From Capnocytophaga felis (GTDB lineage Bacteria; Bacteroidota; Bacteroidia; Flavobacteriales; Flavobacteriaceae): a stretch of 64,000 nt of DNA. A program made the translations under genes and the position numbers. Position 1 is the first letter of the stretch. Each line of letters begins with the position of its first letter. Of this stretch, positions 8,826-18,900 are shown piece after piece. A model generated the notes under the pieces. It was not told where the DNA came from and made no database searches. It saw nothing but the letters and a program-made list of their open reading frames with translations. The DNA lies in assembly GCF_009684755.1 (NCBI RefSeq), contig NZ_BLBC01000005.1:372001-436000 (forward strand), written 5' to 3'.

Positions 8826-9041
8826 ATGAATAAAGTAGCAAAAAGAAAACAAAATGATAAAACAACTTTCTTGCTACCCAAAAAAAACTTTTGGATTGGT
8901 GTAGGAAGTGTGTTGAATATTTTTGGTGTATACTTCACCTACAATTATTCCAAAACTACTGAACAAGCAGACAAAAAAGCTATTACTTGTGATTGGACAA
9001 TGGTTGGAAATGATTTTAAAAAAGTTTTAAACATCAGGTAA
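8826..9041 (+). CDS. Small single-pass membrane protein of unknown function
   Basis: 71 residues. A lysine-rich N-terminus (MNKVAKRKQNDK) is followed by one hydrophobic segment (about residues 24-41, FWIGVGSVLNIFGVYFTY) and a polar tail ending VLNIR. I recognise no family. The stop codon overlaps the start of the next gene by one base (TAATG), so translation is probably coupled with the DUF2335 protein. It has its own good promoter, so it is likely expressed. It lies in the small accessory region next to the integrase relic and may be former cargo. Confidence 0.65.
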   Translation: MNKVAKRKQNDKTTFLLPKKNFWIGVGSVLNIFGVYFTYNYSKTTEQADKKAITCDWTMVGNDFKKVLNIR

Positions 9042-9508
9042 TGGACAAAGAAGCCTCTAAGCAAGAACTTCAAAGATTAGATGAGGAAGTTATCAGTGTA
9101 AATCCGTCACTAAAAAACATTAATCCTAAAAAACGTCAGGAGTTATTACAAGCATATATGGGCGTTGTGTCCGTAACAAAGATGCATTCAGGACCTCTTC
9201 CAGATGTAGAAACACTTAAAGGATATGATGAAATTATCCCTAATGGCGGTGAAAGACTTATGCAACAAGTAGAAAAGCAAGGCAATCATCGCCGAAAAAT
9301 AGAAAGTAAGGTTGTCAATTGGAATAACTTTCAAAGTCTTTTAGGACAGGTTTTTGGTTTGCTTATTGCTGGGGGTGTATTATTTGCCTCATACGACCTT
9401 GCTATGAAAGGACACGAATCGGTAGCGAAAGTTTTGGGAAGTACAACAATTATAGGTTTAGCTGGAATCTTTGTTTATGGAAAGAAAAAACAAAGAGAAG
9501 ATTTTTAA
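9041..9508 (+). CDS. DUF2335-type predicted membrane protein
   Basis: 155 residues. A charged N-terminal half precedes the hallmark segment GPLPDVETLKGYDEIIPNG, then RLMQQVEKQGNHRRKIE. Two hydrophobic helices follow (about 105-122 and 132-148) and a basic tail. This layout matches the DUF2335 family of predicted membrane proteins, common in accessory DNA and with no established function. The start overlaps the upstream stop as TAATG. A strong terminator hairpin follows directly. Residues 1-60 are predicted to be cytoplasmic. Confidence 0.75.
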   Translation: MDKEASKQELQRLDEEVISVNPSLKNINPKKRQELLQAYMGVVSVTKMHSGPLPDVETLKGYDEIIPNGGERLMQQVEKQGNHRRKIESKVVNWNNFQSLLGQVFGLLIAGGVLFASYDLAMKGHESVAKVLGSTTIIGLAGIFVYGKKKQREDF

Positions 9509-9511
9509 AAA

Positions 9512-9535
9512 AATCCCTACAATGTTATAGGGATT
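9512..9535 (+). terminator. Intrinsic terminator of the DUF2335 cassette
   Basis: A perfect 8-bp stem (AATCCCTA, 9512-9519; TAGGGATT, 9528-9535) with an 8-base loop is followed by GTGTTTTTT. It starts 3 bases after the stop codon of the DUF2335 gene. An A tract on the other side means it could also act for the convergent lipoprotein gene. Confidence 0.8.
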
Positions 9536-9547
9536 GTGTTTTTTAGA

Positions 9548-9958
9548 TTATTGTTTTTTAACCTTTATTCGGGTTGCTGATTTTTCCCCTGTCATACGCA
9601 TATCCAGCGTCGCTTCTGTTTTAGAAAAATCAAGGACTTCATATTTTAAATATTCTTGTCCTTGAATGTAACAAGTTATCGTTCTCCCTGAAGTCTTGTA
9701 AGTACCAGTTCCTGTCCCAAAATAACCTTCTCCGGAATACGTCCCGTCGCTATTAAATGTTGCATACGTTGGCTTGAATATTCTTTCCGCAATTTCGGAA
9801 GTTATGTCAAACATTCCTCCGTTTTCCTGCTGAATGTGAGTAATTCTCCATTTTCCGTACAAGTCATTTAAAGGAAAAGGTGTACTTTGGTTATCTTCTT
9901 TTTTTGAACATCCAACAGCTACAATAGTGGCAAATAGTAGTAAAATTACTTTCTTCAT
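9548..9958 (-). CDS. Lipocalin-like lipoprotein
   Basis: 136 residues. The signal peptide carries a lipobox (AVGC, Cys at residue 17), so the mature protein should be lipidated and membrane anchored. The mature part has the short beta-rich pattern of lipocalin-like proteins of Bacteroidota: LYGKWRITHI near the start, ATFNSDGTYSGEG, GTYKTSGRTI and a final strand. The ligand is unknown. A minus-strand promoter candidate (TATTTTTG, complement of 9990-9997, with TTG at 10015-10017) lies about 30 bases upstream. It is transcribed alone and convergent with the DUF2335 gene. Confidence 0.75.
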   Translation of the reverse strand: MKKVILLLFATIVAVGCSKKEDNQSTPFPLNDLYGKWRITHIQQENGGMFDITSEIAERIFKPTYATFNSDGTYSGEGYFGTGTGTYKTSGRTITCYIQGQEYLKYEVLDFSKTEATLDMRMTGEKSATRIKVKKQ

Positions 9959-9989
9959 CTTTAAAAAATCAATTGAGTTAATAATGATG

Positions 9990-10017
9990 CAAAAATAGTA
10001 AAAAATTACGGTTGCAA
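9990..10017 (-). promoter_or_regulatory. Candidate promoter of the lipocalin-like gene
   Basis: On the minus strand TTG (10017-10015) and TATTTTTG (9997-9990) are separated by 17 bases, within the range reported for Flavobacterium promoters. It lies back to back with the recX promoter. Confidence 0.5.
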
Positions 10018-10040
10018 CCCTTGTTAACGGAAATTATCAC

Positions 10041-10066
10041 TTGCATCCAAAATTTTCGTACCTTTG
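10041..10066 (+). promoter_or_regulatory. Candidate recX promoter with near-leaderless start
   Basis: TACCTTTG at 10059-10066 fits the -7 element; the best upstream TTG (10041-10043) is only 15 bases away. The start point should fall around 10071-10072, directly before the ATG at 10073, so the mRNA would have almost no leader. Confidence 0.5.
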
Positions 10067-10072
10067 CTTTCT

Positions 10073-10546
10073 ATGGATACAGTCAAAACTTACACCGTTG
10101 AAGAAGCAAAGCGAAAATTAGAAGCTTTTTGTGCTTATCAAGAACGTTATCACAAAGAAGTAATTGATAAGCTCCAAAAAATGCGTATGATTCCTATTGC
10201 CATTGATGAAATTGTAGTGCATTTAATCCAAAATAATTTTTTAAATGAAGAACGTTTTGCCAAAAGCTTTGCCCGAGGGAAATTCAGATACAAAAAGTGG
10301 GGACGTATCCGCATCCAACGAGAACTGAAACATCGAGGGCTTTCAGCTTATATCATCCAATCAGCTTTAAAAGAGATTGATGATGAGGAATATATCTCAG
10401 TTTTTGACGCTTTGGCAGAGAAAAAACAAACTGAAATAAAGGAAAAAAATACTTATAAAACAAAACGTAAACTTGCTGATTATCTGCTCTATCGTGGATG
10501 GGAATCGGATTTGGTTTATGACAAAATAAATGAATTGTATGATTAA
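10073..10546 (+). CDS. recX: Regulatory protein RecX
   Basis: 157 residues from the ATG at 10073. RecX binds RecA filaments and limits recombinase activity. Family features visible are the helical repeats AIDEIVVHLIQNNFLNEERFA and FARGKFRYKKWGRIRI-type basic segment, then ELKHRGLSAYII and the C-terminal LLYRGWESDLVYDKI. An in-frame TTG at 10064 lies inside the -7 promoter element, so the ATG is the better start. recA is not adjacent. The mscS-like reading frame follows 31 bases later on the same strand. Confidence 0.9.
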   Translation: MDTVKTYTVEEAKRKLEAFCAYQERYHKEVIDKLQKMRMIPIAIDEIVVHLIQNNFLNEERFAKSFARGKFRYKKWGRIRIQRELKHRGLSAYIIQSALKEIDDEEYISVFDALAEKKQTEIKEKNTYKTKRKLADYLLYRGWESDLVYDKINELYD

Positions 10547-10577
10547 CCCTACTCAACCAATCTCTTACTGAAACGCT

Positions 10578-11826
10578 ATGGAAAATTTGAGAAACCAAAC
10601 TGTACAAATACTTGAAGAATACGGATTTAGCAATGTATGGGCTATTGTAGTACAATCTGTTATCACATTTGCCATCATATTGGCTATGGCTTGGTTAATA
10701 GACAAGCTGGCAACCTTTATTATGAGGCGAACCGTGCCAAAATTAGTTGGACACACTGCCACTCAATGGGACGATATCTTTATGGAGAACTTGGTTTTTG
10801 CTAAATTTGCACATTTCTTACCCGGACTTTTAGTTCTTTCTTCATACAATGTTATCGCCTCTGAATCATTACGATGGCTTATTCAAACCTTGATAAGCAC
10901 CTATTTCATTGTAGTTTTAATATTATTCCTAAATGCCGTACTAAACGCTATAGAACAACTTTATATTCACATAAAAGGCACAGAAATAGCTATCAAAATA
11001 TATATCCAGCTTGCAAAAGTCATACTTTACTCATTAGGAGCGGTTGCCATCATTTCCATTTTTGCAAATAAAAAATTTTATTGATATCCTTACAGGGTTA
11101 GGGGCAATGATTACCATTTTGTTAATCGTTTACAAAGATATGATTATGGGATTTGTTGCTGGCATTCAGCTATCTGCAAATAAAATGCTTTTCGTTGGTG
11201 ACTGGATAGCATCTCCAAAAGACGGAGCTGATGGAACTGTAATTGATATTGGGCTGACCACCGTGAAAGTCCAAAATTGGGACAGAACCATAACTACAAT
11301 TCCTACCTACAAACTCACTTCCGAATCATTCACAAACTGGCGAGGAATGGAACTATCGGGAGGAAGGCGAATTAAAAGACACGTTAACGTTGATATTGAA
11401 TCAATTCACTTTCTGTCCGAACAAGAAATCGAAACTTTCAAAAAAATACGATTAATTTCAGATTATATTGAAGAAAAAGTAAAAATAATCCGTGAAGTAA
11501 ATGCTAATGAAACGGAACATTTCAACCAAAGACGACTCACAAATATTGGAACTTTTCGGAAATATGTGGAAAATTATCTTCGAGAATCAGGCTTTGTAAA
11601 TTTAGATATGATGTTTGTTGTCAGACAATTACAACCGACAGAAAAAGGAATCCCGATTGAAGTTTATATGTTCTCCAAAGTTAAAGAATTTGCTATTTAT
11701 GAACAGATACAGGCGGATATTTTTGACCATATTCTTGCTATTGTACCGACTTTCAATCTGAGATTGTTTCAAGAACCTTCCGGACATAATTTCTCTAAAT
11801 ATGGAGAAGTACGAGAAGAAAAATGA
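10578..11826 (+). pseudogene. Mechanosensitive ion channel (MscS family, YbdG-like) split by a single frameshift
   Basis: The first frame (10578-11084) encodes the N-terminal transmembrane helices, and the second (in frame from about 11070 to 11826) encodes the pore helix and cytoplasmic beta domain (VGDWIASPKDGADGTVIDIGLTT-like region, split here as VGDWIAS and TVIDIGLTTVKV; IPTYKLTSESFTNW). Joined, they give about 415 residues, the usual YbdG/MscM-type length. The break lies in the run AAATAAAAAATTTTATTG near 11065-11082; removing one base restores NKKFIDILTGLGAM. The rest is intact, so this could be a recent mutation, phase variation in the homopolymer or a sequencing error. The intact family protects cells against osmotic downshift. 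Confidence 0.82.
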
Positions 11827-11850
11827 ACGATTTAATCAATTGATTTTATA

Positions 11851-12897
11851 TTATTTTTCTCTTTTTGGAACATCTAACGTAAAAGAAAATTCGGAACCTA
11901 CCCCATAAACACTATCTACGAAAACTTTTTGTTTATGGGCTTCAATGATGTGCTTTACGATGGAAAGCCCCAAACCTGAACCACCTTCTTTGCGACTTCC
12001 ACTTTTGTCAACTCGGTAAAAGCGTTCAAACAAGCGAGAAAGATTTTCTTCAATGACACCTTCACCGTTATCCATAACTCGAACGATTATTTTTCCTTTT
12101 GGCAAACTTTCAATGCTGACTTCCGTCGTTCCGTTATATTTTCCGTATTTTATAGAATTAACTATCAAATTTGCAACCACTTGCTGTATTCGCTCACGAT
12201 CAGCATAAACATACATCGGAGGATATTTCTTATCGAAAATAAGTGATATTTCCCTTTTGGTGGCTTGCATCTCAAACATTTCAAACACATTCTGAATCAA
12301 TTCAATAATATCAAATTCTTCAAAATCAAGATTTAATTTCCCTGTTTCTAATTTTGAAATCATTTCAAGGTCCTTAACCACATAAATTAATCGTTCAACT
12401 CCCTTTGCCGCACGCGAAAGGTACTTTTTACGAACAGATTTATCTTCTATTGCCCCATCTAAAAGCGTTAAAATGTAACTTTGCACCGTAAAAAGTGGCG
12501 TATTTAACTCGTGTGAAATATTCCCAATATATTCTTTTCGATATTTCTCTTGGTCTTTAAGCGTCTCAATTTCAAGTTTTTTCCGACGTGCAAATCTGTT
12601 TATTTCTTTACTTAAAGAAGCGACATCTGCAGTAATGGGCTTATTTCCAACACCGGAACTTTCCAGAAGAGAAACATCTTGGTATATTCTCTTAATCCGT
12701 TTGTACATAAATTTTTCTACACGATACTGCAGTATGAAAAAACAAACTACATACAAAGCTAAAGCATAAGGAATTACAATCCAAAAAGGGATATTTTCAA
12801 ATATAAAAATCACAATCCCGAGCAAAAAGCCGGAAAAAATCGTAACAAAGAAAGAAGACCTTAACGCAAACCGATATGATTTTTTCAATTTCCACAT
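11851..12897 (-). CDS. Sensor histidine kinase, PhoR/ResE-like
   Basis: 348 residues. Two closely spaced N-terminal membrane helices (about 15-33 and 37-57) leave almost no periplasmic loop, so an external ligand is unlikely to be sensed through a large domain. The HisKA domain carries the phospho-acceptor in ISHELNTPLF (His129). The HATPase domain has the N box (LIVNSIKYG), G1 (DNGEGV) and G2 (GGSGLGLSIVKHI). It would phosphorylate the response regulator encoded just upstream on the same strand. A hairpin terminator between the two genes may lower kinase expression. The stimulus is unknown; phosphate control is only a possibility from similarity. Confidence 0.92.
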   Translation of the reverse strand: MWKLKKSYRFALRSSFFVTIFSGFLLGIVIFIFENIPFWIVIPYALALYVVCFFILQYRVEKFMYKRIKRIYQDVSLLESSGVGNKPITADVASLSKEINRFARRKKLEIETLKDQEKYRKEYIGNISHELNTPLFTVQSYILTLLDGAIEDKSVRKKYLSRAAKGVERLIYVVKDLEMISKLETGKLNLDFEEFDIIELIQNVFEMFEMQATKREISLIFDKKYPPMYVYADRERIQQVVANLIVNSIKYGKYNGTTEVSIESLPKGKIIVRVMDNGEGVIEENLSRLFERFYRVDKSGSRKEGGSGLGLSIVKHIIEAHKQKVFVDSVYGVGSEFSFTLDVPKREK

Positions 12898-12912
12898 ATT
12901 CTAAAAAAGACA

Positions 12913-12939
12913 GGGGATTAGTCAAAAGAGCTAATCCCC
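12913..12939 (-). terminator. Hairpin between response regulator and kinase genes
   Basis: A perfect 9-bp stem (GGGGATTAG, 12913-12921; CTAATCCCC, 12931-12939) with a 9-base loop is followed on the minus strand by TGTCTTTTTTAG. This is a good intrinsic terminator located inside the two-component operon, after the regulator and before the kinase. Confidence 0.78.
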
Positions 12940-12958
12940 AATTTTAAAATTCCATTTA

Positions 12959-13636
12959 TTATGCTACAAACTTGTAACCCACGCCTTTAACCGTTTTGAA
13001 GTAATCATCTCCTATCTTCTCTCTCAGCTTACGGATGTGAACATCAATGGTTCTGTCTCCAACAACAACTTCACTGCCCCAAACTTTATCTAAAATGTCC
13101 TCTCGCTTAAAGACTTTCCCCGGCTGTGAAGCTAATAACCATAAAAGTTCAAATTCTTTACGTGGCAGAACCATTTCTTCACCTTTATAAGTTACTTTGT
13201 ACTCATCCCTATCAATAATGAGATTATTCATTTTCAGGATTGAACCATTTTCTTCATCGGTATTAAAGCGACGCAGCAAAGCTTTCACCTTACTTACAAG
13301 TACTTTAGGCTTTATCGGTTTTGTTATATAATCATCAGCTCCTGCTTCAAAACCAGCAAGTTGAGAATAATCTTCACCTCTGGCTGTCAAAAAAGCTATT
13401 ACTGTTTTTGACAATTCAGGTTGCTTTCGGATAAGTTCACAAGCCTCAATTCCGTCCATTTCCGGCATCATCACATCCATAATAATGAGATGAGGCTGCT
13501 CTTTCTCCGCTTTTTTAATGGCTTCCAATCCATTTTTTGCTGTAAATACACGAAAACCTTCCCGTTCCAAATTGTATCCTACAATTTCCAGAACATCGGG
13601 TTCATCATCAACCAACAAAATCTTCAAACTCTTCAT
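12959..13636 (-). CDS. OmpR/PhoB-family response regulator
   Basis: 225 residues. The receiver domain (1-120) has the acidic pocket DDE at 10-12, phospho-acceptor Asp54 in IIMDVMMPEMDG, and the conserved lysine in ITKPIKP. The C-terminal winged-helix DNA-binding domain (about 130-225) has ELLWLLASQPGKVF, VGDRTIDVHIRKLR and the end VKGVGYKF. It is transcribed first in the pair with the histidine kinase. The targets cannot be read from this window. Confidence 0.95.
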   Translation of the reverse strand: MKSLKILLVDDEPDVLEIVGYNLEREGFRVFTAKNGLEAIKKAEKEQPHLIIMDVMMPEMDGIEACELIRKQPELSKTVIAFLTARGEDYSQLAGFEAGADDYITKPIKPKVLVSKVKALLRRFNTDEENGSILKMNNLIIDRDEYKVTYKGEEMVLPRKEFELLWLLASQPGKVFKREDILDKVWGSEVVVGDRTIDVHIRKLREKIGDDYFKTVKGVGYKFVA

Positions 13637-13711
13637 AATATCCTTCTAAAAATTGGCAATCTACAACAAAACCATAAGCTTTTTCTTTACTTCCGTTTAG
13701 ATGAAGTTATT

Positions 13712-14128
13712 TTAACCAAAATAATCATCTAACATAGTTCCAAACTCTGCCTTGCAACGATAAAGTAGTGCCCGTGTTATACCCAAATTTGAGTGTTCAC
13801 GTTCAAGTGCAGTAACTGAGAAGAATTTACCTAAGGCTGAAACCATAATAATAAACACTATTTTATTAGTTTCAATGATAATATCATCAATTTCCAAATT
13901 CGCCTCTGCATTACTATCAACCACCTTTTTTACTTGGTTCAAAATGGTCAAATGAAACGCAGACCCACTTTCAATATTTTCTGCCAACGGATTATCTTCA
14001 GCTTGTGCCTTAGACAATGTAGTCCCGTCAGAAACACTCAAAATACCATAGAACAAGAAACCCGGCATATTATCCTTCATTTCCCGACAATGGTCATCCA
14101 ACATTTTTTGTAATTCTAGTGCATTCAT
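13712..14128 (-). CDS. Conserved protein of unknown function, possibly roadblock/LC7-like
   Basis: 138 residues, soluble, with no signal peptide. Alternating helices and strands (GILSVSDGTTL near residue 28, a central DDIIIETNKIVFIIMVSALGKFF) loosely resemble the profilin-like fold of roadblock/LC7 proteins, but I cannot confirm this. A TATTTTTG element on the minus strand (complement of 14147-14154) lies about 20 bases upstream, so it probably has its own promoter. It sits 75 bases upstream of the response-regulator start on the same strand. Confidence 0.6.
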   Translation of the reverse strand: MNALELQKMLDDHCREMKDNMPGFLFYGILSVSDGTTLSKAQAEDNPLAENIESGSAFHLTILNQVKKVVDSNAEANLEIDDIIIETNKIVFIIMVSALGKFFSVTALEREHSNLGITRALLYRCKAEFGTMLDDYFG

Positions 14129-14199
14129 CTTTAATCAATTTTTCGGCAAAAATAGAAACTTTTTTTACTCAAAAAATTAAAAATGACATTTTTTTGATT

Positions 14200-15972
14200 T
14201 TACTTTGATTTTTTACTCAAACCAAATAAATACTTCACTCCGGCAAATATCTGAAGTCCTTGAACAGGATAATACGCCCAACGATTATAACTATTTGATG
14301 TCAAATTATTTGCTTTTGCAAAAATCATCCACTTTTTGTTGATTGTATAATCTGCGTGAAGATTTAGGTCAAAATATCCTTCGAGCTTCAATTTCCCCGG
14401 CGGAGTTAGTATAGAAGAAACATAATCCTTCTCATATCGGTCTCCTACATAAAACAAATCTACTCCTGCAAATAGTCCGTCCATAATTTTTACGTCTGTA
14501 AATAAAGAAACTCTTGTTCGAGGTAAATTCCACGCTTCTTCCTGATTTTTAGTTGAATACCCGTTAATTTTTCCTTCCAAATCAAAGAAAAACACATCGT
14601 TTATATTACCACCTATTTCTGCTGCAAATCCGAATTCTTTTACCTCATCATACACCAATTTAAACGAATTATTATGTTGATAAGCTAATGTTAGTGAGGC
14701 TGTCCCCGCTTCCGAATTGCTTGTAAACAAAGGAAGATTTTCATATTGCTTATAAATTCCTTGCAATTTGTAATATAATCCTGTTGCTAATTCTCCTTTG
14801 ATAGACGCAGAAATATCCACATTAACATTTGTAGGATTAATCACTTGTGTTGGAGCTAAATACGGATTCACTTTCGTTAATTTCTCAAATGTGTTTTGCT
14901 GAAACATCCCCCGAATAGCTCCGTGCAAAATTGTACTTCCTCCTGAAAATTTGTACAAAACTTCCACATCAGGAAAAGCTTTAAAATTGCTTTCCTGTGT
15001 TGGGTTGGCTCCCGCATAAGCTATCGTTGCTCCTAATTTTAACTCCAATTCATTAGTAGTAAAATGATATGACGGATTTGCAGCCATCAACAGCCATTTG
15101 TTTTTTTGTTCAACAGCCGTTAAATATCCTCTTTCAAAAGTTCCCGAGTAATAATCCAAAAGAAGATTCAAGTGAATTTTATGTTCCCCCTTACTGATAG
15201 GAACTTGAAGTGACGGAGCTAATCTGAAGTTCATTTCACTGGTATTAAATTTATCAGAAAGCCCTCTAAATGAAACATCTACACCCTCAAAATAGGAATC
15301 AGGAAGTTTCAAATATCCGCCCAATCCGTAATCAATATATACTTGCTTTAGGCTTGTTAGCTGCTTGATTTGTTCATCTGTATAAAAATCCTTTTGTATA
15401 CCATACCAATTGTGAGCACGTCTTCCGAAATCGGCATTAACACCCCAATATACGTCCTTATCCAAATAGTCGTAACGCACCTCGCCTTTGGTTTTTGCGT
15501 ACTCATTATCCAGAATCACATCTTTCACTTCTCCGTTGGAAGACAAGTGATTAAACAGAAAAGCCAAATTACTTTCATCCGTAACAGGTAAATTGACAGA
15601 AGCATCACCGTACAACGTATTCAAATTTCCAAAAGCTCCCCCAACGTATGAATCAGGATAATATTCTCTTTTGATAGTTTTTTTCATCGTCGTAGCCTTT
15701 CCTTTTTCGGGTACAAAGGTAGAAGCCACCGGAATGGAATAAATCGAATATGTTATCTGCTTCTTTGTCAAGGATAAAGAATCTTTTTTGATGTTTGCAT
15801 CTTCCCTTTTTTTATAAGCATCTGCAATGGTTGGTGCATACGATTTCACCACATCAATCACCTTTGTTGTCAAACTATCTTTCTTGCTTTGTGCAATTGA
15901 CACAGAAGAACACATTAAAAAAGTGATTAACAAAACTTTAAATTGAAATATATTTTTATTCATCATCGTCAT
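14200..15972 (-). CDS. Outer-membrane beta-barrel protein (TonB-dependent-receptor-like)
   Basis: 590 residues with a signal peptide (about 1-28, ending VSIAQ). After a short N-terminal segment, alternating amphipathic strands run to the C-terminus, many ending in aromatic residues, and the last strand is LQIFAGVKYLFGLSKKSK. This fits an outer-membrane barrel of the type annotated TonB-dependent receptor in flavobacteria. The plug domain and a clear TonB box are not evident, so active transport is uncertain. It is encoded 15 bases after the large TPR protein and should be co-transcribed with it; the two are likely to work together in the envelope. The start could be 15972 or ATGs 6-9 bases later. 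Confidence 0.78.
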   Translation of the reverse strand: MTMMNKNIFQFKVLLITFLMCSSVSIAQSKKDSLTTKVIDVVKSYAPTIADAYKKREDANIKKDSLSLTKKQITYSIYSIPVASTFVPEKGKATTMKKTIKREYYPDSYVGGAFGNLNTLYGDASVNLPVTDESNLAFLFNHLSSNGEVKDVILDNEYAKTKGEVRYDYLDKDVYWGVNADFGRRAHNWYGIQKDFYTDEQIKQLTSLKQVYIDYGLGGYLKLPDSYFEGVDVSFRGLSDKFNTSEMNFRLAPSLQVPISKGEHKIHLNLLLDYYSGTFERGYLTAVEQKNKWLLMAANPSYHFTTNELELKLGATIAYAGANPTQESNFKAFPDVEVLYKFSGGSTILHGAIRGMFQQNTFEKLTKVNPYLAPTQVINPTNVNVDISASIKGELATGLYYKLQGIYKQYENLPLFTSNSEAGTASLTLAYQHNNSFKLVYDEVKEFGFAAEIGGNINDVFFFDLEGKINGYSTKNQEEAWNLPRTRVSLFTDVKIMDGLFAGVDLFYVGDRYEKDYVSSILTPPGKLKLEGYFDLNLHADYTINKKWMIFAKANNLTSNSYNRWAYYPVQGLQIFAGVKYLFGLSKKSK

Positions 15973-15987
15973 TTTTTGGTTACGAAA

Positions 15988-18900
15988 TTACATTTTAACT
16001 GAGGAATTACTTTTCGCAGCTTCGGCTTTTACTATTTCAAGCTCTTTTTTAGCTTCGGTAACCACATCAGGATAATCTTTAAAATTATTAATCACACTTT
16101 CAAGAATATACGTAGCTTGATACGAATCTTTCAATCCGTAGAAATTTTTTGCCATTACCACCAATCCTTTGGCTGCAAACTCTTTATAACCTCCGTAGTC
16201 TTTTGCCAATTTCTGAATAACTTCATTTGATTCTTTAAATTTTCCATCTTTGTGTTTAAAGTATGCATCGTAGTACATTGCCTCGGCAGCCAAACTTCCT
16301 GTGGCTGTTTTACCCACTTCCTGATAGGCTTTTCTGGCTTCATTTTCGTTTCCTAACTGAATATGCGAACGAGCCAACACATTGTAGGCATCGTTTTTAA
16401 TGCGTGTATCTATTGTTTTCTCCATCAATACTTTATTAGCATATTCAATGGCTTTGTCATAAAGCTTTTCGTTATAACAAACACGCATTAAGTTGGATTG
16501 TGCATATACTTTATTTTGAGCAATGGTAGCCGTTTTCTCCAATTCTTCCAGATAAGGTTTGGCTTTCAAATAACTTCCTGCATCTAATAGAATTTGTGTG
16601 AGCTTCGTTAATGATTGTTCCGTAAACTCATTAGCACCACTTTTGATTACGTTTTCATACAACGAAACTGCCTTCGATTTTTGATTTGAAGCATAATACA
16701 ATTGAGCTAAATAAAACTGTGCATTTGTATGACGCATCCCGTTAGGAAACTCTTTGATATATTTTTCAAACCCTGCAATTGCTTCTTTTTCATTTTGTTG
16801 TATGTATTGACGCTCAGCAGCTTCATACGTTGCACTTTCCAACTCCAAATCCGAAACCTCTACATAACCAAGCCCTTTTGCCCAAGAAGCATACTCGCTC
16901 ACTTTCCCCATATCAATGTAAATCAGCTTGGCTGTTGCTACTGCTTGTGCCGATTCATTCGTTTTAGGATAATCTTTGGCGATGGTTTTGAAAACTTGCA
17001 ATGCATTCTGGTTTTGGTTTTTGTTATAATACACCAATCCTTCACGCAACATTGCACGAGGCACAAAATTATTACCTTTATATTCTGTTTGAATTTGTTT
17101 GTAATATTGTACGCCTTTCGCTGTATTTCCTTCCGAAACATACGTGTTTCCTAACTCAAACAAAGCATTAGGACGAAGATTTGAGTTTTTGTACTTTTTG
17201 ATGAATTTCTCCAATTCCTCTATTTTTTTCGAAGTTCTGTCAACAAAACCATAACTTATTGCCTTTTGGTAAGCCGCATAATCCTCGTCTGATGTGTTAC
17301 TTGCGATGAGTTTGTTGTATCTTTCCATTGCAGGCCAATACTTCCCTTCAACAAAATAAGAATCCGCCAAACGCAACAAGGCATCATTTGCCCAAGCATT
17401 TGACTTTGGCTTTTCTTTCAAATATCTTTCAAAATTTTCAATCGCCGATTTATAATCTTTCAAATTGAAATCAGCATACGCCAAACTGTAATAAATGTTT
17501 TTATATTCACTTGTTTTTGAAGAATTTGGCTTACTTAAAAATTGCGTATAATATTTTTTAGCATTTTGAAAATCTTTCAACAGATATGATGTTTCTCCTA
17601 ACCAATATAAAGCTCTTACTGAAATACTTGCATCTGAACTTTCGGTAGATTTCTGTAAATATTTGAGTGCCTCTTCATATTGAAGTTCATTGAATAATTC
17701 CAAACCTCTGTAAAAAGACACCTTTCTGTAAACCTCTTGGTCTTTGGGGTCTGTTGATTTTTCTAACAAATTAATAGCCGCCTGATAATTTCCTGATGAA
17801 ATATACGAATCAATCAACAACGACTGAATTTCTTCTTTTTTATCATTAGGATATGCTTTTGAATACGAGAGCAATACGGAAGGAACACTCTCATACGGAT
17901 TACCAATTTCATAGCTTAGTCGAGCATAATTCAAATGTGCATCTTTTTTAATTTGAGCATCAAAATTCATTTGGTACGCATTACGGAAAGCATTTAAAGC
18001 TTGTTGTTTTTGCCCTGTATTCAAATAACATTCAGCCAAATGATAATATGCATTCTGAGCTACTGCATCATTTCCACTTATGATTTGGTTAAACTGCTCA
18101 ATGGCGTTTGTATAATCTTTATTTTTATAATACGCATATCCTAAATAGTAAAAGTCTGTATTTGAGAACTTTCCTCTTTTACCTTTGTATTCTTTCAAAT
18201 AAGGAATTGCTTGGCTGTATTTTTCTAAATTAAAATAGCTCTCCCCTATAATTTTATTGAGTTCGGAAAGTTCCTGTGCGTTTTTATTTTTATCCTTTTG
18301 TTTAAGTCCTTCACGGATAGCCTCTTCAAAAAGTCCTTGTTTAAATTTCATATTTGCCTGAAAATAGGAAACATTTTTATCCAGACTTTCATCTGCCTGC
18401 ACTTTTTCAAAATAACTTTCCGCTTTTTTGTAATCATCTGAATCATAAGCAATATAACCCAAATAATAGTTAGCATCTGCTCCAAATTGCTTTGAGTTTT
18501 TCACCAGATTAAAATATTTTTCGGACTCCTTTCGGTTTCCTCCCGCAAAAAGAGCATATCCTTTTTGGAAATAAAATTTGGTGCGTTCCTCACTGCTGAC
18601 ACTTGCATCATTCACTTGCTTATACCACCCCAAAGCCTCCTTGTAATTCCCTTTCTGAAAGTAATAATCTGCCATTCGCAAAAAGGCTCCGGAACTCAGT
18701 GGAGATTCAGGATGTTGTTCAATAAACTTCTTCATCAATACATCGGCTCCCGTTTCGCCCAAAATAGCCGCAATTGAAGCAACATAGTACTGAGATTTTA
18801 TTCGTTTTTCTACATCAAGTGAAGTCGTTTGCTCCGTTCTGAACAAATGTTGTGCAGGTTTGTAAATTTTCCTATTATACAAAGACATCGCCTTCTCAAA

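Noticed and set aside
16729-17154. Plus-strand ORF within the TPR gene
   Set aside because: Shadow of the long minus-strand TPR coding region.
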